Positions 46,201 to 58,200 of a stretch of 64,000 nt of DNA are shown one piece after another. Numbering within the stretch: the first letter of the stretch is position 1; each line of letters begins with the position of its first letter. Origin of the DNA: Cyprinodon diabolis. Taxonomy: Eukaryota > Chordata > Actinopteri > Cyprinodontiformes > Cyprinodontidae. The notes under the pieces were generated by a model. The model did not search any database and was not told where the DNA came from. It worked only from the letters and a program-made list of their open reading frames with translations. The translations under genes and the position numbers were made by a program. Location: assembly GCA_030533445.1 (NCBI GenBank), contig CM060081.1, forward strand, positions 3,359,815 to 3,423,814, read 5' to 3'.

Positions 46201-49200
46201 TGGCTGTGACTCCATCCTGGAGAGAAATATCGGCTGTGCTGCTGCCATCAACACCTTAGTTTATGGATGTTGGAGCTTGGCCTGTTTTCCAGTGTAGTCC
46301 TGTTTCTCTGACTGTGACTAACTGGATGTGCTCTCTTCATCCTCTGACATGGGAGCTGGCTCTCCACTTACTCTCCACTGAAGCTACAAGCATGCTTGGT
46401 GAAAGGGATTACTGAAGAGTCAACAACAAAATGTTGATGAAAATCCAGGCTTATAGAGAGGCACAAACAAAAGCCGTGTTATGGCTTAGAAAACAAGGCT
46501 TTTGTACGTGCCACTGGAACTCAATTCAAGACATTTTGAATTGAGAAAGCTTCCTGGATGGGAAGCAAAACGTCTTCAAACTTGGAAACAAAGTCCAGTG
46601 GATTGTTTTTAAACTTTGTTGGAAGGACTATGACCTGAATGACTGTATTGTCTCTGTAAAGTGCCTTGAGTTGACATGTGTGAATTGGCGCCATAGAAAT
46701 AAACTGATTTGAATTGAGACCAAACACAGACCACTATCAGCTGCAGTCAAAGTGCAAACATGGCAGCTTTTATTACTGGACTGGCAGAGAGGTTTGAATG
46801 GAGCTGTAAGAATCTCAGCAGCTGAACTTCAATTGTCTTCTTCATTCATTGTCGTCTCAAGATCAAGGAAACATGATGAAAATCCAGAGCAGCATCTTCT
46901 GAAACATCTCCAATGATCAGAGCTACCAGATAATAAAAACCAAATCCTTCGTCTCAAAAAGTTAGAACTGAGAGACATCTAAAGCATATTCACAGAAAGT
47001 TAGGTGGAGGAAAAAAGTGCCAAGGTGCACCAGCTACACTCAGAATTTCAGAGGGAGAGAACTGAGTCAGAGCATAGGGACAAGCAGATAAACGTAAAGT
47101 TCACATTTCTGGATCCAAGCGTGAGGAGGAGTGGAGAAGTTTCTACAGTCAGGGATGATTTGGGTTCCTTGTCATCAGCTGGTTCCAGTCCAGTGGACCC
47201 ATCTACCAGAACATTTTAGAGCCTTTCAACCTCGGTGGAGAAACTCAGTTCACTTTCAAGCAGGACCTGAATGCAGCTTTATGGAAAATCTATGGAATAC
47301 TGTAAAGAGAAAGAGGAGCGGATGACGAAGCTGACCTAAAGGGTGCTATTGAAGTTAGCAGTTCTTCCTGAACATCTCAGCAGGACCAAGACTGATCTCC
47401 AAGCCCCAACTAAAGAAATGGACCTTTATTGTTGCCAAGTTGGAATATTCTAGCTTTAGAAGAACATCAATTCAGGTTTCTATCCTCAGAGAGCCTTTAA
47501 AGGAATGCAGATGTTTTCTGATGTTGAAGCAGGACTGGGGTTTTGGGTTCTGTTCTGCTCACCTGACGCCTCGTCACTGCTGCGATCTTTGCTGGGACTC
47601 AGCGTGTCGGACATGTCGGACTCTTTGGCATCCATTTGGTTCCCTGTGGGGACGATAACAGTAGAGGACTGAGTGCGCGCAGCCGTGACCACGCTGAGGG
47701 CGCTGCAGGTCGGTGACATTTACCTCTGAGGTGGTCGGGGCTGGCCAGCAGCTCGTCCTCTGCTGTCTGGCTGTTCTGCAGGTGGGCATCCATGACTTCT
47801 GTGAAAACCCAGGAGCATTAGATGGTTAAACCAGCTACTGACTGCAGATGAACAATCAGCGGAAACACGTACCGTCAAAGTTGGCCAGTTTGTGGATTGA
47901 AGAGCAGACGTTCTCTTTCAGCTGCTTGACCGCTGCAAAAACCAAACACACAAGTGAATAAGAGACAGTTTTCCACCAGATGATTAGGTCTGCATCAAAC
48001 AGACGTCAAACTGCTTCATCAGCTCAATGAAAAAAGGACAAAGGTCAGCCAAAGTGGAGAAACTGTCACTGAGCTTTCGTCATCGGCAAGGTTCCTACTG
48101 CCTTTAGGTCACAGAGGGGTCAGATCCACTGCAGCCAGCAGATGGAGCAAGTTCTCATCTGCTGGAGTCAGGGCTGCAGGTCTGCAGTGAACAGCTTGCT
48201 AAACCTCGGCAGCAGAAGAGGTCTGCACTGCAACAAAGCGGTTTTTCACAGAGGGCAAAAAAGGCAGCAGCTTGGACATTTAGAGTCCATTTGTTTATGA
48301 TAAATAATATAATCGAGCCTTAATGCATGTCGACCAAAACCACACATCCAAGGAATGAACCTTAGGACTAACTCTGCCTCGGCTCTCTGGGGGAACTCTT
48401 TGAATCCATGTTCAATCGTCTTTCATCTACAAAGTTTTTAAAAGCATTAAGATCCTCTGAATGAGCAGAGCGTCAGGACGGCTTCATTCGACACTTCTCC
48501 TCGTTCCTGGAGGAGGTTGGATCGCTCTGAATGTTTGCATGGATGACTCAGCAGGCAGTGACCAAAACCTGGCAGATTCAACTCAATGAAGGATTAAGGT
48601 GGTTGTCATAGCAACCAGAGGTCAGAGAAGAGTCTGGCCAGGCGTGCACATCAAAAGCTGCAGCACAGAAATAAAACCAGTTAACTGGACCAAGGTCTAA
48701 AACCGTCCTGACTTAAAGTCTGCAGGTTTAAACGTCTCTGTGGCCTGTAGAGGGCAGTGTTGCACATGAGCTCTGTTTGTACTCACGCGGACATTCAATC
48801 AACTGCGGGATTCGAGTCGACTCTCCTCCACTGTTGAGGTGACAGTTGTCTGACAGAAACAGAAAGAAGGGGCTTAACTTTAATCTCTTAAGTTGGACTT
48901 TGGTTTTAAAGATGAAATTTTGATTCTGCTTATTAAAGCCAGAACAAATCTGTGAAGTGAGGGAGGAGTCCTCCTCAGACTGACTAATTAGTGAAGAACA
49001 AACAGAACAGTTTGATTATTTTTTGCCTAAATCAGCAGAATCAAAACCATCTGGGCCGTGATTCAGAACAGGTTCCTGAAGGCAACACGACTCTGATCAG
49101 GAAGAGCAGAACCACAGAGGGGCTGGTCAACAGAACGACAAAAAGCAAAGATAGAAGCTCAGCAGAGCTGACAGGCAAAATGAAAAGAAAGACGGTGGAC

Positions 49201-52200
49201 AGGCTGTGGACATGCTGCTGATGGAAGGTGGACAGACGGTGGAAAGGTGGTGAACAGGCTGTGGACAGACTGTGGATGGGACCCAAAGCAGCATTTGAGT
49301 CCAACTAAAGCCTCCTCAGAGAGATACGGACAGCAAAGCATCCACCTGATGCAACACATAGACTCATGAGCTATAAGAAGGAGAAGATGACCTTGTTCGA
49401 GGCTCAATCTTTGCCGGATGCTTGCGGACGTGATTTTTGAGCCCACAGCTGTGCAAGCTCCAAGCATTTTCTCTGTTCTGTAACGACCTGACCTGGAATA
49501 AACTCTGTTACTTTTTTACTCCTGTTCTATAGTCCTTTTTTATATGGTTTTACCCAGTTTGAGTTAAGAGTAGTAAATAACTTGCTCCCAGGAAAAGAAC
49601 CGGAAGAAGTTCCGAGGCGCAACTGCCTTCAAGTGGACATAACTTCCTCATTTAACAGCCATCAGCATCTATTTCATTGAGAGCTTTATTTTTCCCCAGA
49701 CACTTTGGTTATATCATAAACCCTTTCTCCAAACAGGATTATTTTCTGCGTCGCACACACACTACAGCAATCGGCAAACGAAATATGGCGTTTCTAAGTG
49801 ATTGACACAAAACTGTGTTTGAAAACGTATCAGTCAACATGATGCACCTGCTAAAAAGAAATGTCTCATCTTTTGTGGTTTACCATTAAGATAATAAAGA
49901 ATTTTGGAGCAGCCTAAAAGGAATAGGGACGTTGTTTTCACGTGGCGTCATCCGTTTCCTCTCAGTTATCACTCAACTTATCCGAATTCAAGTTCATTTC
50001 AAATTGACTTTTACTTTATTTACTGTTTTTACTGTACTTATCATTTTAAGAATGTTTTAAAATTCTAGTCCACAAGCATCCTCATTCACATTTTACCCTA
50101 AATGTTCACGTTATACTATACGTTTACATTATTTATTAGTGCATATAAATATCAAATATATTTTTTATTTAAAAATAGATATTAAAAAATACAATATAAT
50201 CTACAATAACTTCAATAATCCATGTACTAGGTCATAAAATCAATTCAGTTTAATAAACTGCCTGTAGTGTCCTTAAAGGTCCAGCAGGTGTCAGTATTCT
50301 GCGAGACAGTATCAAAGTAGCATCAATACAGTTTGGCGATGAGTCAAAACGCTTCATGATGTCTCAATAGCCGATCACAAGCGGCAGCAGGTGTTTCAGC
50401 TGAGCAATATATGGGAGCGGTTTGGATTTCAGGCAAAGGACGTCAAACTAAAGCGCTCATTTTTATGATGTGCGCCAAAAAAGGTAACAGTACAAACATA
50501 TTCCACCGCCTAAAAAGTCATCCGCTGCAAAATGAAGAATGTTGTAAACCCCACACGTCAGTGTCTCCCGGCACACCAATTAAAACGTCAATATAAATCA
50601 GCTGTGAAGCCGATGGCGTTGGTCACGTCATTTGAAAAAGCAATTCCATACGAGACAAGAGGGAAGAGATGGAGGAAAATCACTATTTATTACGTTATAT
50701 GAATGTTTTTTTAGATGCTCTAATACCTGTGATGTGGTCGTGGTTAGGGGTTTTGCAGACTTTTTCTAAACTTGGCGATGTTCTCAATTTTAAAACTTTT
50801 TGTGTTTCTTTAAAATTCCCTGCACGTAAAGATCAATCAGTGCTTATAGTTTGGAGATGCTCTGATAATGCTCTATTTTTTATATAATACTTCAACTTCA
50901 GGTTTTTTGTAATTTGAAGTAAATTTGTTTTTCATTCTGCATTTGTTATTATGTACAAAATAGCCCTTTTTTATTTTATATTTTATTTAGTATTGTGTGT
51001 TTTCACGGTCCCTGTTTCCAATACTGATACTAAAAGACGTAATGTGGCAGGTTTATTTGTCAAAAGCTTTTAGCTGGTTAAAAAAATGTTTTAAATTTGA
51101 AACAAAAAGTTTGAATCAGTATTAGTATTATTTTTTAAGGTAATTCAAACATTTTGTGATAGATATTATGAATTGCAATATAGCCCAAATATTAGATTTT
51201 CTTCACATCGTCCAGCCCTCTAGGATGTGTCCAGGTGAAGAAAATAGAAAATGATCATAGAGTGGATTAAAGGCTGGGACCCACGATTCAAACGCCACAC
51301 ATCAGCATTAAGCTAGCAGAGTGAAGGAATGTGGACCCTGAAAATATCCAGACTCCTGGAACCACCAGCAAAATGATTTGGTTTGCAGCTTCAGGCTGTT
51401 CTTACGGAAGAGGATTAGGGCCACTGGAAAAAAAAAGTTTACTGATTTTTAAAATTTATTTCAGTTTAGTATGGGAAAAATGTCAGAATTCTGACTTTTT
51501 TTTCAGAATTATGACTTTTTTCACAGAATTCGGACTGAATTCTCACAATAAAAAAGTCAGAATTTTGAGAAAAAAATTCAGAATTCTGACTTTTTTTATT
51601 GTCAGAATTCAGTCAGAATTTCGACTTTTTTCTCAGAATTCTGACTTTTTTCTCAGAATTCTGACTTTAATCTAAGAATTCTGACTTTTTTCTCAGAATT
51701 CTGACTTTAATCTAAGAATTCTGACTTTTTTCTCAGAATTTCGACTTTTTTCTCAGAATTTCGACTTTTTTCTCAGAATTTTGACTTTTCTCAGAATTCT
51801 GACTTTTCTCAGAATTCTGACTTTAATCTAAGAATTCTGACTTTAATCTAAGAATTCTGACTTTTTCTCAGAACTTCGACTTTTTTCTCAGAATTTCGAC
51901 TTTTTTCTCAGAATTCTGACTTTTTTCTCAGAATTTTGACTTTTTTCTCAGAATTTCGACTTTTTTCTCAGAATTCTGACTTTTTTCTCAGAATTCTGAC
52001 TTTAATCTAAGAATTCTGACTTTTTTCTCAGAATTTCGACTTTTTTCTCAGAATTCTGACTTTTTTCTCAGAATTCTGACTTTTTTCTCAGAATTCTGAC
52101 TTTAATCTAAGAATTCTGACTTTAATCTAAGAATTCTGACTTTTTTCTCAGAATTTCGACTTTTTTCTCAGAATTCTGACTTTTTTCTCAGAATTCTGAC

Positions 52201-55200
52201 TTTTTTATTGTCAGAATTCAGTCGAAACTCTGAGAAAAAAGTCAGAATTCTGACTTTTTCCCATACTAAACTGAAATAAAATGTTTAAAATCAGTTAACT
52301 TTTTTTTCCAGTGGCCCTAATCCTCTTCCATATGTTTTCCTGCATAGACCTACAAAGCTAGATGTTGGTGAAGCTGGAGCAGAGCGACCTCCTCCGCACG
52401 CACTGCCCACATGGCCGTGATGACCACACGGGGGGGGGCTGCGTCACCATGTGGTCACATGACAGAACAGTGGTGCAGCGTAGGATTATGTGGGTTTAAC
52501 TGCAGCAGGAAAGCGTACCGATCATAAACACAAACACCTGTGAACGCTGATAGATAACAGCAACACGAAGGTGGCAGTCAGAGAGGATCACATTCAGCTC
52601 CAACCCGCGATTCTACATCACCATTTAGCTTTCTAAACTGTTCTAGAGGAGCCATGCTGGACTACTTCATATGAAGGTCTCAATCGCATCGTATCCATGG
52701 CGATGAAGTTTTGTCGACATCATCCGGCCTTCACTTTTTTCCAGAATCATCCAGGACCCGTTTCCTCTGCCTTCAGGATGCCGGTTGTTCTCAGCTGAGT
52801 TTATGCCAATATTAAATAAGTGGGGGTGCGAATACTTTTACATGTACAGATACAACTTAAAGAGCTTCATCACAACCTTTATACAGGGGAACGGAAGACC
52901 CGCCTGTTCAGGCAGGCCAAATATTCCCTTTAACGACCCCTTTTCAGAGACATAGACAGGTATGGGGCATTGCAGGCTAACAAAGAAGCCAAACCACCCC
53001 CACTCCAAAGGGGTAGAACAGTTCGTCTGTTTCTATTTGCATGTTTTCTAAGCCAAAACAAGGCTTTGATGGGCTGCTGTATAAAGAAACTAGCTTCCTG
53101 GATGGGAAGCGGAACGTCTTCAAACTTGGAAACTAAGTCCAGTGGATTGATTTTTAACTTCTTTGGAATTCATCTCAGGGAATTCCTCGTTAGCTCTTGC
53201 TTTGTTTGCCTGGAATAAAAAGATCTAGAGAGTTCAGATCTAGAAAAGTGAAGCTCTGATTCAATCAGAAGAGGAAAAGTCTGGATGGGCTGATGAGTGA
53301 AGCTGGATGATCATCTGACTTCATCTATTTCATCTAAAATGAACCAGGAGTCAGAGGTACTCAGACATCTGTTATTAGGAGAATTAAACTATCTACCATC
53401 TTTCTCTTCATCTCCACCATCATCAGTGTCTGAATCTGCCGCGTCTCCGCCGAGCTCCTCACAGGTCTGCAGGCTCTGCTGGTCTTCCACAGGCTCCTCT
53501 GCCCGTCCGTGGGAGACAATGTCCTTATCTGTCACGTGACCAGATCAGATATATAGACCAATTGGACGAAGGTTTAACACACATGCAGAGAACACGGCAT
53601 CAGTAAGGGTGGGCCAGGGAGCGCCGAGGCTCCTCAGCCAATCAGAGACCCACAGGAAGGAAAACGACACCAAGCAGTGGAGGAAAAAACCCAGATTATC
53701 CAAGATGACCAGATTGGATGAGTGCCGCCATGCCCCTGCCTAAACAAACCACACCGAGCAAAGATCCTAAAAAGGTGTAATGCTGATTAAACCAGTTCTT
53801 TTATCGAACGAGCATAATCGGAGTTAAATGGTCCAAAAATAAAGAATAAATGTAGAATTTTCTTCAAGATTCCAGATATTAACATTGGAATGAGGCTCCT
53901 CTGATGTCATCCCGTGAGGACAGAAACTCGACCTATCAGGTCTGCAGAGAGAATCGACCAGGATGTTCTTCCACACGTCCTGGACACGGACCGTTTGGAC
54001 CTTTGGGCAACAGAGTTGTGGAGGAAATTTTTGTTTGCCGTACCATCCAAATAATTTCAGATGTTCTGAGATCAACAAAGTTCAATTATTATTATCTGAT
54101 GAATTTCAGGATGATTTCTGAATCTAAAAGTCTCTCAGCTCAGACGGTCTCCGACCCCAACAGAACACAGCAAGCCTTTGCATCAAAACCAAAACCAAGA
54201 GGAAGAAAAGTGTTGAAAAATAAAGTTTCCACCACAGAAGGACAGAGAGCTGCAGTCACAGCCAGTAACAGGTAAACGGAGCTCATGCAGGAAGCCGTCA
54301 TGCATCATTAGAGAAGCAGGAAGAGGAGAAGACGTGTCCCAGGGACAGGAGGACTCACCCAGGCTGTTGCTGTCCTTAATGCTTTTCTCCTGTAGTTGCT
54401 CTAAGTGCACTGCAAAAAAACAAGAGCAGCAGCAGGGAGGCGGTGACTGACGGGAAGAAGGTGGCTTGCATCCAATCAGCTGCCATATTCTTACACGTGA
54501 CCGGAACTAGGTAGGCGTGGCCACAGATGGCTCACCTTTGATCTGACAGGCTGGATTCAGCTCTTCTAAAGGAATAAAACTGGTCTAACACTGACTGCTG
54601 CTGTAAGAAACCTTCAGATTAAACACCATTCAAAGTAGAGAAGTATTCACACCATGGTGACGTTTTCATATTCCTCCACGTTACCATCACCAAAAACAAG
54701 AATCAGAAGATCTGGGATATCAGCTAATTCTGGCATCGACCCAGAAGCAGTACGGACTCTGGTACTAACCCGGTACAGTCGACACTGACACCTTATTCAG
54801 AGGACTACCCTCATAGTTCCTTCCAGTTTCCAGTAGGTGTGGATGCAGAAACAAGGAGACCCTCCCCTGATGCCATCCTTCTGCTCTGAGGCCTTCATGG
54901 CAACAGGAGCCTCTGCTAAATCCTCCCCTAACAGCAAAGCCTGAGGCGTGAATACGTCTGTAGGAACCTCTGAACGGGGCTTTACCCTGGAGGGCGGTGA
55001 GCCTCTCGTTTGTGAAATCGTTGTCAGCCTGCAGTGCTTCAATCCGAGCCTGGAGAACCTGCTCCTTCTCCTCCATCTCTTCGATTCGCATCTCCAGCTC
55101 CCTCTTCTCCGTGGCTCCCTGCAGAGTCAGCTCCTCTTGCCTTCCCTCTGCCGCCTAAAGCCAGGAAAACACGGAAGTGGACAATGATGAACAGGGAAGT

Positions 55201-58200
55201 AATGGAACAGGAGAGGAGGAGCAGCGTGAAGAACAGGATGAGCTGGTACCTTAATCTTGTCGGTGAGCTCCTTGATCTCGTTCACGGCGGCGTTGTACTT
55301 GTTGGCCAGCTCCCTCAGCTCCTCCTGACCCCTATCTGACATCTCCTTCAGGTGGGTGCACTCGTCCTCTGTGTTACTGAGGGACCGCTGCAACGCCGCA
55401 CAGAACAAGATCTGCCTTCAGTACAGCAGCCGTGGCTTCATCACTGAAGCAACCCTCATCCCTCCCATTATCACCAGTACACCCAGCTTAAGGCTGAGCA
55501 AACGTCAGGAGAAGTGTCACAAGTTTAGAACTAAATGAGAGGCTGGTCCATTCTCCTCATTTCCCAGGTCTGATCCTGCAGCAGAACCTTCTGGTTCTGG
55601 TTCATCTGCTGTAAGCAGCAGCCAGACCTCTCTGGGTTAACTAACAGATTCAGAAATGACTCCTTCTCCTCACAGGGAAATCTTTCTCAGCTAAAGTATC
55701 TCTGGAGGCAGTTTAAAGGCATCTCCAATTAATCTAAGAATACGTTCTCATTGTTATTTAACAAGGGCATTCAGGAAGATGTGACCTTCAGAATGTGGAC
55801 AGAACAGACATCACCATTGCTATGTTGCTGCCATCAACATGTTTATAGATGTTGGAGATCGGACTGTTTTTCAGTGTAGTCCTGTTTCTCTGACTGTGAC
55901 TAACTGGATGTGCTCTCTTTCAGCTCGTCTGCCTGGCTGTATTTCCCCTGGACGGGGCCGCCTGTGGACGGGTATACAAGTCCCTTTTGTATCTCTGCTT
56001 CTGTCTCCTTGAACCCCAGTTGGCCTCAGCAGATGGCCGCTCACACTGAGCCTGGTTCTGCTGGAGGTTATTCCTGTTCAAAGGGAGTTTTTCCTCTCCA
56101 CTGTCGCTAGAAGCATGCTTAGTGTGAGGGGTTGCCTTCGAGGCAATGAGTCGATGCAATCAACTAGTTTTCCTTAGAAAACTTTGCAGACCAAGTCCGT
56201 TGAAGTTTGACACCAAAAACAAAAAGCAATCTTGCAGTTGCTCCAAAGTGAAGCACATCTTTAGAGTTCTATTGGCTTATGACGTGGAGAGCTTTAATGT
56301 CTGACGAGTTCTTGAGTACCCACCTCCACCTCTGAGAGCTTCCTGACCACCTCGATCTTCTCCTGGAGAACTCTTCTCAGGGACTCCTTTGCCGTGGTCT
56401 CATAGTTGTGTTTGTCCTCCTGAAGAGCCAGAAGCTCCTTCCTGATCCCCTCCTCCGTCTGCGACTGGAGCAGATTATACAACAGACAACTTTAGTCCTG
56501 ATCTTCCCTCATCAGTTACAGTTTGAGTTGTTTCGTTCCTTCTGAGAATTCCCTTCATTTAAAGATTCTAGGATTTCAAATTGAACCACACTGAAGCTAC
56601 AGTGTAGAAATTTAAAGAAAAGCAACCAATCCTAAAGCAGAATGGAACCACTAGATGTATCTTCAAGTCTTAGTTTTATGAAATTGTGGACTTCAGATAT
56701 TGTCACACTGTTCGACGATATCATGTCTCAATAAAAAATGACTGACAAAAGTAAAGATGTGATCTTCTAAAATATCTAAAGTAAGTGAAGATTCTCAGTC
56801 ATCCAGGTCATAGTCATTCCAACTTTTTTTCCCCAAGTGTGAAGACGTTTCGCTTCCCATTCAGGAAGCTTTTTTAATTCAAATTGTCAGAAATAGTGTT
56901 GAGTTTCTTTATGTAGCCCAACAAAGCCTTGTTTTTGCTCAGAAAACATGCAAATTGAAACGGACAAACGGGTCCACCCCTTTGGAATGGGGGTCATTTG
57001 GCTTATTTGTTAGCCTGCAATGCCCCATACCTGTCTATGTATCTGAAAGTGGGGTCTTTAAAGAGAATTGTTGGCCTGACTGAATAGGCGGGGTCTTCTT
57101 TTCCTCTGTAAAGGGGTTGGGGTTGGGATGATAGTGGGAAGGGATTAGCTTAATTGCTGTAAAGGGGTGGACCCGTTCGTTTGTTTCAATTTGCACATTG
57201 TCTAAGCAAAAACACGTGTTTTTTGGGCTACTGTTTAAAGCAACTCAACGCTATTTCTGACATTTGAATTGAAAAAACTTGCTGGATGGCAAGCGAAATG
57301 TCTTCAAACTTGTAAAAATAAAGTCCAGTGGATTGTTTATTTACTTTTTTGGAAATCCTCTAAACAACCTTTGTTCGTGGGTCTTATAGTCGCAGGGAAG
57401 CGGCTGTTCCTAACATTGCATTTCTAAATTCTCCTGAGTGGTGCCCGACTTTACAAGAGTGAATAAAGGGAATGTGATTGGTCATTTATCAAGAGGGCGG
57501 GATTGTTGTGGCGGAAGCAAGTTTGGTTGTGGCCGATGTCTTGGAAGCATTTTTCTAATAGTTAGCAACTTAGTGCTAGCAGGTTCCCAATGGGAAATTC
57601 CATTGGGACCAAGTAGCACTAAATTGGTGACTTAGAAACGACGCTGTCAAGGAACGCTATGGACAGAGGAAACATGCAAGAGGAGGAGAGTTTAGTGTCG
57701 GAGGTCGTGGATGAGTCTCCTCCGTCATCCATTTTTTATTTAGAGTAGGAAAGCGGGGACGAAGATGTTGTGGAAGAGGACGCCAGGGCGGCAGAAGCTT
57801 GGTTTGGTGTAGAAGGCTTCCAGCCGTACATGTTTGAGCCCTTGCCTCGCAACGCTGCCAGTTCTGTTAGCTCTACGCCTGCCGAAGACACAGACGTCCA
57901 TCCCCGTGCACACTGGGACGCAACTCAATGGGAAAGGAAAGGATCCTGATTTCAACCGTTGCGTATATTAGCTGCGACATATGAATCAAGATGCTATGAG
58001 CAAAAAAAAATTGACAGATGACCGTTGATTTATGATTGGACGAATTTAGGTGTTCAGGCTGACGTAGAACTAACTGGCCTGCAGAAGATAACAGATTTTA
58101 AAGGAGGAAATATTTTTATATTCATTTTTTTTTTTTTTTACATTTTCTAAATTTTGGGACAATATAGTGTGATAAATAGTACATTTATATACATGTTTAA

